Assembly: GCA_964370115.1 (NCBI GenBank)
Contig: CAYJIA010000029.1
Span: 1-26,927, forward strand
Reading direction: 5' to 3'
DNA from: SIG603 sp964370115
Lineage (GTDB): Bacteria; Bacillota; Clostridia; Oscillospirales; Acutalibacteraceae
DNA length: 26,927 nucleotides
The stretch's first letter is position 1. Every line of letters starts with the position of its first letter. A program made the position numbers and the translations under genes. Below, piece by piece: positions 14,507 through 22,617 of this stretch. Below the pieces are notes generated by a model. The model ran no database searches. It saw only the letters and a list, made by a program, of their open reading frames with translations, and was not told where the DNA came from.

Positions 14507-15265
14507 TTATTTAAGCCCGAGTGCCAAAAGATTTTTATAGCTTTTTTCCATGCAAACAAACGGGCTTTCTTCGCACTCGTCCTGCTCTACTAAAATATGC
14601 TCTGTCATTTTTGTTTCTTCTAATTTTTGAAGTATTGCCTTAAAGTTTATATTTCCCTCGCCCACTGGCTCCATCACGGTTTTAAAGCCTCTTACGCCCA
14701 TATCTTTAAAGTGCACGCATGGTATTCTGTCTTTTAATCTCTCTATTACTTCCAGATTGTCGGCACCAGCCGCTTGCACCCAGTAAGTATCAAGGGTAAA
14801 TCCCATTTCATCTTTTGTAAAACCCTCAACAAGTGTGTCGAGTATCGCTTTGCCATTTATTTTTTCAAACTCAAAGTTGTGGTTATGGTACATAAAAAGT
14901 TTACCACTTTCGGCAATTTCTTTTGCAGGCTCTTTGTAGTCCTCTACAAATCTATGAATAAAGCCTGAGTCGGTATATTTCTTGGGCATCGCGCCTATTC
15001 CGATATACTTGCACCCCATTACCTCATGCTCTTTTATTACGTTTTTGGTGTCAAATAAAATCCTATCTGGATTTGTGTGCGTCAGTACAATTTCAAGACT
15101 ATATTTATCGCAAAGTTCGCGAACCCTTTTCGCCTCAATTTGACCTATTGCAGATATTTGCACCGTAGTGTATCCAATTTCTGACATTGCTTTTAGGGTA
15201 TAATCTAAATCTCTTTCATTTTGCGTAAAATCACGCATAGTAAACATTTGCGCGCCTATTTTCAT
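14507..15265 (-). CDS. Sugar phosphate isomerase/epimerase, first gene of operon
   Basis: The 252-residue xylose-isomerase-like TIM-barrel protein begins MKIGAQMFTMRDFTQ. Likely metal ligands are Glu132 (HNHNFEFEK), Asp159 (LDTYW), His185 (HFKD) and Glu227 (VEQDE). The start at 15265 has AGGAGG upstream; an ATG 30 bases earlier would put that site inside the gene. It is not a close copy of the other isomerase in the operon. Together the four genes form two dehydrogenase/isomerase pairs. There is no kinase, transporter or regulator in the operon. Confidence 0.87.
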   Translation of the reverse strand: MKIGAQMFTMRDFTQNERDLDYTLKAMSEIGYTTVQISAIGQIEAKRVRELCDKYSLEIVLTHTNPDRILFDTKNVIKEHEVMGCKYIGIGAMPKKYTDSGFIHRFVEDYKEPAKEIAESGKLFMYHNHNFEFEKINGKAILDTLVEGFTKDEMGFTLDTYWVQAAGADNLEVIERLKDRIPCVHFKDMGVRGFKTVMEPVGEGNINFKAILQKLEETKMTEHILVEQDECEESPFVCMEKSYKNLLALGLK

Positions 15266-15296
15266 AACCAAATTCCTCCTTATTAAATTCAACACA

Positions 15297-15342
15297 ATTC
15301 TACTCTAATAACTCCGAAATTGCAATACTTTTATACAATTTC
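15297..15342 (-). promoter_or_regulatory. Promoter and possible operator of the sugar-oxidation operon
   Basis: On the minus strand, TTGCAA (15320-15325), a 17-base spacer and TAGAAT (15297-15302) lie about 30 bases upstream of the first gene. The -35 box overlaps one arm of a small inverted repeat GAAATTG/CAATTTC (15316-15322 and 15336-15342), a possible regulator site. Confidence 0.65.
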
Positions 15343-15373
15343 AATAAAGGTACGGTTATATCACTCAAAACAA

Positions 15374-15402
15374 TTGAAAAAAGTGTTGATTTGTGCTATA
15401 AA
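15374..15402 (+). promoter_or_regulatory. Promoter of the diguanylate cyclase pair
   Basis: TTGAAA (15374-15379), a 17-base spacer and TATAAA (15397-15402) lie about 70 bases upstream of the first cyclase ATG. The promoter is divergent from the sugar operon promoter. Confidence 0.65.
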
Positions 15403-15471
15403 TAGTATATAAGAATAACTTTAATTATTAATTTACTATATAATGCCCAAATATGCAAAGGAGGCTTTTTC

Positions 15472-16698
15472 ATGCGTTATGAGTTATTACTAGCAACCTC
15501 TCTTCTTTCTTTCGCAATTTACAGTTTTTTTCTACTTAATTTCTGCACTAAAATTTTACATAAAGGAAATAAAAATCCTATAATTCTAGGTGTCGTGTCC
15601 ATAGTAAATACAGCGGGGCTTGCTCCGTATTTGCTCTTAGATTTTCCAATCTACTCACACTACTTACTACTATTCATCTTATTGATAATAGAATTTAAGC
15701 TACTCTCAAAGGCAGGCTTTAGACAAATTCTTTTTGCCACCTGTGCCATTAGCATGCACGTTATAACATCGCACACCTTAATTTATTTCGGCATAGGCTT
15801 TTACTTTAGCCAAAACACCTACACAATTTATGCGGACACCTACTTAAGAACCATGTCGATATTTTTACTTGCAATAGTGCTTGCAATTCTTTTGCTTTCA
15901 CTAAAAAGGTTTATACCAATAAAGGATACCTATCGTGTATCCACCTCAAAAATCTATTCTCATGTAGTAAGCGCTTTCTCTTTCTCGGCTTCTGCAGCAT
16001 TTTTGTTGAGCTCATTTTTCTTGTTCTCACATGTCGTAACAATTAACATTTTCCTTTTCTGCTTCTTTTCGGTTTTGGTTGTAGTTGTAATGTTCTACTA
16101 CACGTTTTTGTACGTAATACAATTTCTGAATTTAAGCATTTTTAAGCGGGAAAGCGACAAGATTGAGTCCCAGTACAAGAATATTCTCGAACAAAAAGAA
16201 ATCATTGTAAATAAAGTTGTAAGAGATTCACTTACAGGCTTATACAATAAAAAATTTATCGAAAACACACTCGAAACCCTATGTAGTGAAGAAAACATAC
16301 CCGGTTTCGCCCTCTTCTTTGCGGACATTAACAGTCTAAAGAAAGTCAACGACACTTACGGTCATCATAAAGGTGACGAGCTTATAAGGGCTGTGGCAAA
16401 TGCAATTTCAAGCTCTACAAGAGATACCGACTTTGCAGCGCGCATAAGCGGAGACGAATTTATCATTATTTCCCCAAATATGAGTGAGATAGATTCGATT
16501 TATTTAAAAGATCGTATCAAAAATAATATCGAAGAAGAAAATAAGCGCAAAGAATTTTTAGTATCTGCAGGGCTTGGAATGGTTTATGTGGATAGCACCC
16601 TTCGCGCAAGAGGCTGTGCTTATTTACTTGATCTTGCCGACACATATATGAGAAACGACAAAAAATCCTATTATATGAAGGAACACGGTAATTTATGA
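15472..16698 (+). CDS. Membrane diguanylate cyclase (SGDEF, with I-site)
   Basis: The 408-residue protein has about six to seven N-terminal membrane helices (to about residue 220), a short coiled linker (RESDKIESQYKNILEQKEI), and a C-terminal GGDEF domain that makes cyclic di-GMP from two GTP. The domain shows DSLTGLYNKKF, FADINSLKKVNDTYGHHKGD and the signature loop as SGDEF (326-330). A Ser in the first position is seen in some active enzymes. RDTD (317-320) lies five residues upstream of it and matches the RxxD inhibitory site that gives product feedback. AAAGGAGG precedes the ATG. The stop overlaps the next gene's start (ATGA). The signal sensed by the membrane part is unknown. Confidence 0.9.
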   Translation: MRYELLLATSLLSFAIYSFFLLNFCTKILHKGNKNPIILGVVSIVNTAGLAPYLLLDFPIYSHYLLLFILLIIEFKLLSKAGFRQILFATCAISMHVITSHTLIYFGIGFYFSQNTYTIYADTYLRTMSIFLLAIVLAILLLSLKRFIPIKDTYRVSTSKIYSHVVSAFSFSASAAFLLSSFFLFSHVVTINIFLFCFFSVLVVVVMFYYTFLYVIQFLNLSIFKRESDKIESQYKNILEQKEIIVNKVVRDSLTGLYNKKFIENTLETLCSEENIPGFALFFADINSLKKVNDTYGHHKGDELIRAVANAISSSTRDTDFAARISGDEFIIISPNMSEIDSIYLKDRIKNNIEEENKRKEFLVSAGLGMVYVDSTLRARGCAYLLDLADTYMRNDKKSYYMKEHGNL

Positions 16699-17903
16699 TT
16701 TACTTACTATTTGCTGTCATTTTTGCAGCTTACAATTCAGTTTTATTTTATTTTGCAGCACATATATTTGATAAAAAAGAGCGTCTTTGGCGCACTATAA
16801 TTGTAACCACCTTAATAAATGGTTTAGTCTATTTTACATATATCTTTTTTGTAGATACCATGCACTTTGACTTCTTAGCCGTGCCTGTTTACATTTTGAT
16901 ATACACCATAGAATTTAGATATTTATATAAGGATAGCTTTATCACAGTAGTTTTTGGTGTGGCTGCTTTTACAATTAACTTTATCTCAAGACGACTTTTA
17001 ACTCTTACCATTGCAAGCCTTGTAATGGGCGTGTCCATGGGCGAGTTTTACAGCGATATCAACAACCGTATGCTTATGAATTTACTTCCGCTTATGATAT
17101 CTGCTCCTTATATTTTAGGAACAAAGAAATTTCTCCCTAAAAAATATTTTGACATGATTTTTTCTAGCAAAAGCAATGTGAAATTCTCCACATCGCTCAT
17201 GATAACAGTTTGCATCTTCTTGGCGCTTATCATTGCTGTAATAAATCCAAATAATACAAGCGAAAACTATATTTGGGCGTACGTTGTGTCGGGTTCGGTT
17301 TGCGCTGTAAGTTATCATATCGCGCTTGCATATGCCTTTTATTTTGCAAGACTTCAACTAAAGGCAATTGAAGTAGGGCATATAAGAAAAAATATACAAT
17401 CAGAGACTAAATCCATAGACTTACTTGAAAACGAATACACAACAGACCATTTTACAGGATTTAAAACAAGAGAATTTATAACAAAAACCATAGACAGCTA
17501 TGTTGCATCTTCAGAGTCTTTCTTTCTTGTATTCATAGATATCGACGGCCTAAAAATTGTCAATGACAAGCACGGTCACACCGAGGGCGACTTCTATATC
17601 AAAAAGGTTTCTCAAATAATCGATGAAGTTTTCAAAGATAGTACGGTTTCAAGATATGGTGGAGATGAATTTGTCATAGTAAAAAAAGATTCCGACAGAT
17701 TTTCAGCCACACAAAAGTCGCTGATTTGCGCAAACGCCGTTAATAATATTTCAAATGAGTTTGATAAAGACTATTCTTGCTCTATAAGCTATGCCATCAC
17801 AATGGTCTTACCTTCTAACAAAAAAACAACAGAAGAGTTAATTCAAGAAACAGATGAAAAAATGTATCAATATAAAAAGACACGCAAAAAAGCAAGGGTT
17901 TAA
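16695..17903 (+). CDS. Membrane diguanylate cyclase (GGDEF, no I-site)
   Basis: The 402-residue protein has the same architecture as the gene before it: about six to seven membrane helices to residue 230, a short linker, then a GGDEF domain. The catalytic loop is intact, GGDEF at 322-326, with FIDIDGLKIVNDKHGHTEGD upstream of it. The opening motif is degenerate (DHFTGFKTREF instead of D-x-L-T-G-L-x-N), and the position of the inhibitory RxxD is occupied by FKDS (313-316), so classic product inhibition should be absent. The start overlaps the previous stop by ATGA, so the two cyclases are made together and may form a heteromeric or tandem signalling pair. No visible terminator separates it from the zupT-like gene. 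Confidence 0.88.
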   Translation: MIYLLFAVIFAAYNSVLFYFAAHIFDKKERLWRTIIVTTLINGLVYFTYIFFVDTMHFDFLAVPVYILIYTIEFRYLYKDSFITVVFGVAAFTINFISRRLLTLTIASLVMGVSMGEFYSDINNRMLMNLLPLMISAPYILGTKKFLPKKYFDMIFSSKSNVKFSTSLMITVCIFLALIIAVINPNNTSENYIWAYVVSGSVCAVSYHIALAYAFYFARLQLKAIEVGHIRKNIQSETKSIDLLENEYTTDHFTGFKTREFITKTIDSYVASSESFFLVFIDIDGLKIVNDKHGHTEGDFYIKKVSQIIDEVFKDSTVSRYGGDEFVIVKKDSDRFSATQKSLICANAVNNISNEFDKDYSCSISYAITMVLPSNKKTTEELIQETDEKMYQYKKTRKKARV

Positions 17904-17931
17904 ATCACATATATCTTTCTTGTCGCATAGT

Positions 17932-17947
17932 ATACAGCAAACTGTAT
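17932..17947 (+). promoter_or_regulatory. Palindrome upstream of the ZIP transporter
   Basis: ATACAG-CAAA-CTGTAT is a perfect palindrome that ends just before the GGGGGT ribosome binding site of the transporter. It could be a metal-regulator operator or a small leader hairpin; no T tract follows, so it is not a terminator. A -35-like TTGTCG lies at 17920-17925. Confidence 0.35.
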
Positions 17948-17961
17948 TTAGGGGGTAATTT

Positions 17962-18771
17962 ATGGACACAGGCACCGTTTTATTTGCGTTTGGCCTGACG
18001 CTTTTTGCCGGACTTTCAACAGGTATCGGCAGTTTACTTTCGCTTTTCACCAGTCGCACCAATACAAAATTTTTATCCATAGCTTTGGGGTTTTCTGCGG
18101 GTGTCATGCTTTTTGTTTCGTTTGTAGAAATATACCAAAAGGCTCAAGCATCTCTTAGCGAGGTCGCCGGCGAAACCATGGGCGCTTGGATTACCGCAGG
18201 TGCTTTTTTCCTTGGAATATTAGTCATTGCCGTAATAGATAAATTCATACCAAGTACCGAAAACCCACACGAAATCCATACAGTAGAAGAAATGGACGGC
18301 AAAGACGAGTGGCACAAGAAAAACTTAATGCGCATGGGCACTTTCACAGCACTTGCAATAGGCATACACAATTTCCCCGAGGGTCTTGCGACTTTCACCG
18401 CCACTGTAAGCGACCCAGAGCTTGGCATACCCGTAGCTGTCGCAATAGCGATACACAACATACCCGAGGGCATCGCAGTGGCTGTTCCTATTTATTATGC
18501 AACGGGCAGCAAGAAAAAGGCATTTAAGCTTTCGTTTTTATCTGGATTTTCAGAACCCATAGGCGCGCTCATAGGCTACTTCTTATTCTTTAATTTCTTC
18601 AACGACTTTATGTTTGGCATAATTTTTGCCGCAGTTGCCGGAATTATGGTTTATATAAGTTTAGATGAGCTTTTGCCAAGTGCTAGAGAGTACGGCGAAC
18701 ATCATCTTTCTATTTACGGACTGGTGGCGGGCATGGCTGTAATGGCGCTGAGTTTGCTCATGTTTAAGTAA
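17962..18771 (+). CDS. zupT: ZIP-family divalent metal transporter (ZupT-like)
   Basis: The 269-residue membrane protein has eight predicted helices. The two ZIP metal-site motifs are HNFPEG (136-141) and HNIPEG (165-170) in helices IV and V, with ESSxxP-type features replaced by GFSEPIGALIGYF later on. ZupT proteins import zinc and other divalent metals across the cytoplasmic membrane. A hydrophilic, His-containing loop lies around residues 90-118 (PHEIHTVEEMDGKDEWHKK), as usual. GGGGGT sits upstream of the ATG. The gene lies 58 bases after the cyclase pair and may be read from the same transcript or from its own weak promoter. Metal specificity is not known. Confidence 0.9.
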   Translation: MDTGTVLFAFGLTLFAGLSTGIGSLLSLFTSRTNTKFLSIALGFSAGVMLFVSFVEIYQKAQASLSEVAGETMGAWITAGAFFLGILVIAVIDKFIPSTENPHEIHTVEEMDGKDEWHKKNLMRMGTFTALAIGIHNFPEGLATFTATVSDPELGIPVAVAIAIHNIPEGIAVAVPIYYATGSKKKAFKLSFLSGFSEPIGALIGYFLFFNFFNDFMFGIIFAAVAGIMVYISLDELLPSAREYGEHHLSIYGLVAGMAVMALSLLMFK

Positions 18772-18827
18772 ATTTATTACAAAAGCAGAAAATGCTCAAT
18801 TTTGCACATAATCTATTCGTATTTGAT

Positions 18828-18869
18828 AATAATTTCAATGATTTTCACAAAAAATTCATTGAAATTATT
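18828..18869 (+). promoter_or_regulatory. Perfect 14-bp inverted repeat at the lacZ promoter
   Basis: AATAATTTCAATGA (18828-18841) and its exact complement TCATTGAAATTATT (18856-18869) are separated by 14 bases. The right arm contains the -35 box (TTGAAA, 18859-18864) of the beta-galactosidase promoter. The arm centres are 28 bases apart, close to three helical turns, as expected for a regulator that binds both arms. It is not followed by a T tract and precedes the promoter, so it is not a terminator. Confidence 0.7.
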
Positions 18870-18887
18870 TTATTTTTGGAGTATAGT
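18859..18887 (+). promoter_or_regulatory. Promoter of the beta-galactosidase gene
   Basis: TTGAAA (18859-18864), a 17-base spacer and TATAGT (18882-18887) lie about 45 bases upstream of the start codon. The -35 box lies inside the right arm of the inverted repeat at 18828-18869. Confidence 0.8.
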
Positions 18888-18932
18888 TAAATCATTAATA
18901 AATAACGCACTATCAGAAAGGACTTGTTTAAA

Positions 18933-21900
18933 ATGAAACTTGAAAGATTTTATGAAGACCCAAAGGTTTTTAGAGTAGGCACTTGTGAAGACAGAGCCTA
19001 TTATGTACCACACGATCCAAAATGCGACTGCAAAGGTGATGCCGACAGTATGGAAAACTCATGCAGGGTAACTATGCTTTCATCAGACGAATGGAAATTC
19101 AAGTGGTATGAAAACCCACAGTCAGTAGACGAAGATTTCTATAAAACTGATTATTGCCCTGCGGATTTTGACACTATTCCAGTGCCAAGCTGCTTGCAAA
19201 TCTTAGGATATGACAGACACCAATACGCAAATGTGCAGTACCCTTTCCCATATGACCCACCATATGTGCCTTTGCAAAATCCAGCAGGCGCCTATGTGAG
19301 ATATTTTGATGTCACAAAAGAACAACTCGAAATGAAAAACTATCTAAACTTTGAGGGTGTTGACTCTTGCTACTACGTATGGGTAAACGGAACTTTCATA
19401 GGCTATGACCAAGTTTCTCACTCTACAGGCGAATTTGATATAAGTGAAGCACTTGTAGAGGGCGAAAACAAGCTTGCTGTTTTGGTCTTAAAATGGTGCG
19501 ACGGAAGCTATCTTGAAGACCAAGATAAACTTCGCATGACAGGTATATTTAGAGATGTTTACATCATGACAAGACCTGTTGCACATGTGAGAGATTACTA
19601 TGTAAAAACAACTTTAGAAAATGACTATAAAGACGGCATTATTAATATCACTCCTAGTTTTGAGGGTGGCTTGACATCGGCTAATGTCACACTGTACTGC
19701 CCATATGGACATAAAATCGAGACTAAAGAAATGGATGCAAGTGGTGTTATTTTCAATGTAAAAGACGCATATCTTTGGAATGCCGAAACCCCTCTTCAGT
19801 ACACTGTAACAATTGAGACCGCAGGCGAGTGTATAGCTCAAAAAGTAGGCGTTACTCAAGTAGAAATTAAAGATGCTGTATTCTATGTAAATGGTGTAAA
19901 TATTAAATGCAAAGGCGTTAACCGCCACGACAGCGACCCATTCACAGGTTACACAATAAGCCGTGAGCAACTTATCAATGACCTTAGACTAATGAAAGAA
20001 AACAACTTCAACTCAATAAGGACAAGCCACTATCCTAACGCACCTTGGGCTACTCAGCTTTATTCTGAGTATGGTTTCTATGTAATTGATGAAGCGGACG
20101 TTGAAATCCATGGTACTGTTACGATTTACGGCGGTGGACACGAATACGACTACCATAAATATATCTGCGAAGACAGAACCTTTGGTACTATCTGCCACGA
20201 CCCTGCATTTGAAGGAGCTTTGGTCGACCGTGCAAAAAGACTTGTGTCTCGTGATAAAAACTGTGCCTGCGTAATACTTTGGTCTCTTGGCAACGAGTCA
20301 GGCTTTGGCCCTAACCTTGAAAAAGCGGCTGCGGCAATTAAAGAAGTCGACAAAGACATGCTAGTGCACTATGAGAGCAGTATTTATCAAATGAAAGACT
20401 ATGAAAACGACCTTTCAAACATTGATGTATTCAGCCGTATGTACGCTTCTACCGAGTCTATAGACGAAGTTTACTTTAACGAAGAGACAAAGACAAAAAA
20501 ACCATTTGTACAGTGCGAGTTCACCCACGCCATGGGTAACGGCCCTGGCGATTTAGAAGATTATTTCGAGCAAATTTACAAATACGACGGCTTTATGGGC
20601 GGTTTTGTTTGGGAATGGTGCGACCATGGCGTATATATGGGCAAAACAAACGAGGGACAAGATAAATTCTACTACGGTGGAGATTTTGGCGAGTTCCCAC
20701 ACGACGGCAACTTCTGTATGGACGGACTTGTATATCCAGACAGACGTGAGCACACAGGTATTTTCGAATTTAAAAACGTCGCAAGACCTGCAAGGGCAAG
20801 ACTTGAAAACGGCAAAGTCGTACTTTCAAACAAAATGGACTTTGTAAACCTTAAAGACTACATAACTGCCGAATATGAAGTTTCTGTAGACGGCACTGTC
20901 GTTAAAACAGGCGAAATCACAGACCTTGACATTCCTGCAAAAGGCGAGAAAGAAATTTCCGTAGACTACAGTGTAGCAGAAAAAGGCGATACTTATCTTC
21001 GCATAATCTACAGCCAAAAAGTGGCGGCGCCTTTCCTACCAGAGGGATATGAACTTGGCTTTGACCAACTACTTATAGAAAAAGCACCTGCAAAAGCTAT
21101 AGAAAGACAAAAAGCTTTAAAAATAGCTGTAAATCAGTGCGACATGGCAGTTGAGCTTTATGGCGAGCATTTTAGATATGTATTCAACAAATTCACAGGC
21201 ACCTTTGACAGCATAGTAAAAGACAATGTTACTGTTCTTGATATGCCTATGGAATTAAACGTATGGAGAGCTCCAACAGATAACGATAGAAACATTAGAA
21301 AAGAGTGGGAAGAAGCACGCTATGACCACGCAAGTTCTAGAGTTTATACAACTGTCGTTACCGAAAATGACGACTGCGTTGTACTTGATGTAACAATGTC
21401 GGTAAGTGCACCATCAAGACAAAAATTCCTTGATATCACCGCAGTATGGACTGTCTATAACGACGGTAGCATCAATGTAAAAATGGACGCAAAGAGAGAT
21501 ACTGTTCTTCCACATCTTCCAAGATTTGGACTTCGCATGTTCCTACCAAATGAGTTTAGCGATGTGTGCTATAAAGGATACGGCCCATATGAGAGCTACA
21601 TTGACAAGAGAAGAGCCTCATACTATGGCGAGTTCATCTCAAATGTTTGGGAAATGCACGAAGATTATATTAAACCACAAGAAAACGGAAGCCACTGGGG
21701 TTGTACAGATGCAAGCGTTATAAATCCTATGGGTTACAAAGTTAGCGCAAAAGGCGACGGCTTTACATTTAACGCCTCACCATTTACCCAAGAGGAACTC
21801 ACAACAAAAATGCACAACTTTGAGATTGAGCCAAGCGGATTTACCGTACTTTGCCTTGACGCACATATGTCGGGCATAGGCTCAGCAAGCTGTGGTGTGC

Positions 21901-21971
21901 CACTAAAAGAAAAATACCAAGTAAATGCCGATAATCTAACACTTGAGTTTGATTTAAGTTTTGGCAGATAA
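18933..21971 (+). CDS. lacZ: Glycoside hydrolase family 2 beta-galactosidase (LacZ type)
   Basis: The 1012-residue enzyme is close to Escherichia coli LacZ in length. It has an N-terminal jelly-roll sugar-binding domain, an immunoglobulin-like sandwich, the TIM barrel, a second sandwich and the C-terminal Bgal small-chain domain. The acid/base Glu455 is in WSLGNESGFG and the nucleophile Glu529 is in CEFTHAMGNG. No signal peptide is present, so it is cytoplasmic and probably cleaves imported beta-galactosides such as lactose. The start is placed at 18933 (AAAGGA ten bases upstream) rather than at an in-frame TTG nine bases earlier. The gene is monocistronic with its own promoter and terminator; no sugar permease or regulator is adjacent. 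The exact substrate is inferred. Confidence 0.95.
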   Translation: MKLERFYEDPKVFRVGTCEDRAYYVPHDPKCDCKGDADSMENSCRVTMLSSDEWKFKWYENPQSVDEDFYKTDYCPADFDTIPVPSCLQILGYDRHQYANVQYPFPYDPPYVPLQNPAGAYVRYFDVTKEQLEMKNYLNFEGVDSCYYVWVNGTFIGYDQVSHSTGEFDISEALVEGENKLAVLVLKWCDGSYLEDQDKLRMTGIFRDVYIMTRPVAHVRDYYVKTTLENDYKDGIINITPSFEGGLTSANVTLYCPYGHKIETKEMDASGVIFNVKDAYLWNAETPLQYTVTIETAGECIAQKVGVTQVEIKDAVFYVNGVNIKCKGVNRHDSDPFTGYTISREQLINDLRLMKENNFNSIRTSHYPNAPWATQLYSEYGFYVIDEADVEIHGTVTIYGGGHEYDYHKYICEDRTFGTICHDPAFEGALVDRAKRLVSRDKNCACVILWSLGNESGFGPNLEKAAAAIKEVDKDMLVHYESSIYQMKDYENDLSNIDVFSRMYASTESIDEVYFNEETKTKKPFVQCEFTHAMGNGPGDLEDYFEQIYKYDGFMGGFVWEWCDHGVYMGKTNEGQDKFYYGGDFGEFPHDGNFCMDGLVYPDRREHTGIFEFKNVARPARARLENGKVVLSNKMDFVNLKDYITAEYEVSVDGTVVKTGEITDLDIPAKGEKEISVDYSVAEKGDTYLRIIYSQKVAAPFLPEGYELGFDQLLIEKAPAKAIERQKALKIAVNQCDMAVELYGEHFRYVFNKFTGTFDSIVKDNVTVLDMPMELNVWRAPTDNDRNIRKEWEEARYDHASSRVYTTVVTENDDCVVLDVTMSVSAPSRQKFLDITAVWTVYNDGSINVKMDAKRDTVLPHLPRFGLRMFLPNEFSDVCYKGYGPYESYIDKRRASYYGEFISNVWEMHEDYIKPQENGSHWGCTDASVINPMGYKVSAKGDGFTFNASPFTQEELTTKMHNFEIEPSGFTVLCLDAHMSGIGSASCGVPLKEKYQVNADNLTLEFDLSFGR

Positions 21972-22011
21972 TTTATTAACTAAGAACTTATCTTAATAGA
22001 TTTTCACTATA

Positions 22012-22064
22012 ATAAAAGGAGCTGCTATAAAATGATAAAAATCATTTGTAACAGCTCCTTTTAT
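22012..22064. terminator. Bidirectional terminator after lacZ
   Basis: ATAAAAGGAGCTG and CAGCTCCTTTTAT form a perfect 13-bp outer stem. Inside it, AAATGAT-AAAA-ATCATTT forms a second stem, giving one long hairpin about 40 bases after the lacZ stop. Confidence 0.85.
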
Positions 22065-22091
22065 ACTTGCGCCTAATATTTACCGCTTCAT

Positions 22092-22120
22092 TTGCATTTA
22101 TTCACCTAATGTGCTATAAC
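22092..22120 (+). promoter_or_regulatory. Promoter of the DUF1294 gene
   Basis: TTGCAT (22092-22097), a 17-base spacer and TATAAC (22115-22120) lie about 35 bases upstream of the ATG. Confidence 0.65.
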
Positions 22121-22154
22121 ATTTATATAAATAAATTCAAGGCGGTATTTTCAC

Positions 22155-22418
22155 ATGTATCTATTAATCTATCTAACAACAGTAAGCTTAATAACTTTCA
22201 TAGCCTTTGGCGTAGACAAAAGAAAGGCTAAAAAGGGCAAGTTTAGAATATCTGAAAAGCGACTTATCTCTCTAGCCCTAATAGGAGGCAGTGTAGGCGC
22301 ACTTTTCGGAATGTACACTTTCCGCCATAAAACCAAGGTAAATAAATTCAGATTTGGAGTGCCATGCATTTTGATTTTGCAAATAGCAATAATTGCACTG
22401 GCGTACTACTTTGTGTGA
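22155..22418 (+). CDS. DUF1294 small membrane protein
   Basis: The 87-residue protein has two to three hydrophobic helices. It shows the DUF1294 features: GVDKRKAKKGKFRISEKRLI after the first helix, then GGSVGALFGMYTFRHKTKVNKF. The family is widespread in bacteria, sometimes fused to cold-shock domains, and its function is unknown. AAGGCGG precedes the ATG. The gene is monocistronic and stands between the lacZ terminator and the repeat-rich right end of the window. Confidence 0.88.
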   Translation: MYLLIYLTTVSLITFIAFGVDKRKAKKGKFRISEKRLISLALIGGSVGALFGMYTFRHKTKVNKFRFGVPCILILQIAIIALAYYFV

Positions 22419-22441
22419 CGTAAAAGTTTTACTAAATTTTT

Positions 22442-22541
22442 TTCAAAAAATTTCAGGTTCTTAGAAACGCATTTTTGAAAGTGAATTTTTTGGCAAAGCC
22501 AAAAAAGAGAAAACTTTTTGCACGAAAAAAAGTTTTCTAAT
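22442..22541 (+). repeat. Dispersed hairpin-bearing repeat, copy 1
   Basis: The element begins TTCAAAAAATTTC and ends with a 47-base stretch (22495-22541) that is identical, in inverted orientation, to 26831-26877. The end contains a 12-bp hairpin AGAAAACTTTTT-GCACGAA-AAAAAGTTTTCT (22508-22538). The middle (about 22455-22494) differs between the two copies. It is non-coding and lies between the DUF1294 gene and the surface-protein terminator. Confidence 0.75.
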
Positions 22542-22599
22542 ATATAGCGACACAACAAAAACGACGATATGAAAACTAATTCATACCGCCGTTTTTTAT
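22530..22599. repeat. 70-bp direct repeat, copy 1 (contains terminator)
   Basis: These 70 bases are identical, in the same orientation, to 25702-25771. The copy overlaps the end of the dispersed repeat and contains the minus-strand terminator after the surface-protein gene. The two copies enclose the surface-protein gene and most of the duplicated GNAT gene. Confidence 0.9.
22559..22596 (-). terminator. Terminator of the surface-protein gene
   Basis: On the minus strand, AAAACGGCGGTATGAA-TTAGTT-TTCATATCGTCGTTTT forms a continuous 16-pair stem with two G-U pairs, followed by T-rich TGTTGTG. On the plus strand the two G-U positions become A-C mismatches, so the minus strand is the functional one. 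Confidence 0.88.
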
Positions 22600-22617
22600 A
22601 ATTAATTGGATTTTTTA

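Noticed and set aside
11529..15265. Assignment of the operon as a C-glycoside (dgp) cluster
   Set aside because: The families fit, but no small DgpB-type partner, transporter or aglycone gene is present, so a named pathway cannot be supported.
17904..17961. Riboswitch upstream of the ZIP transporter
   Set aside because: Only 58 bases are available between the genes and only a 6-bp palindrome is visible, too little for known metal riboswitches.
18784..18805. Terminator after the ZIP transporter
   Set aside because: AGCA-GAAAA-TGCT gives only four pairs and a weak T tract; not convincing.
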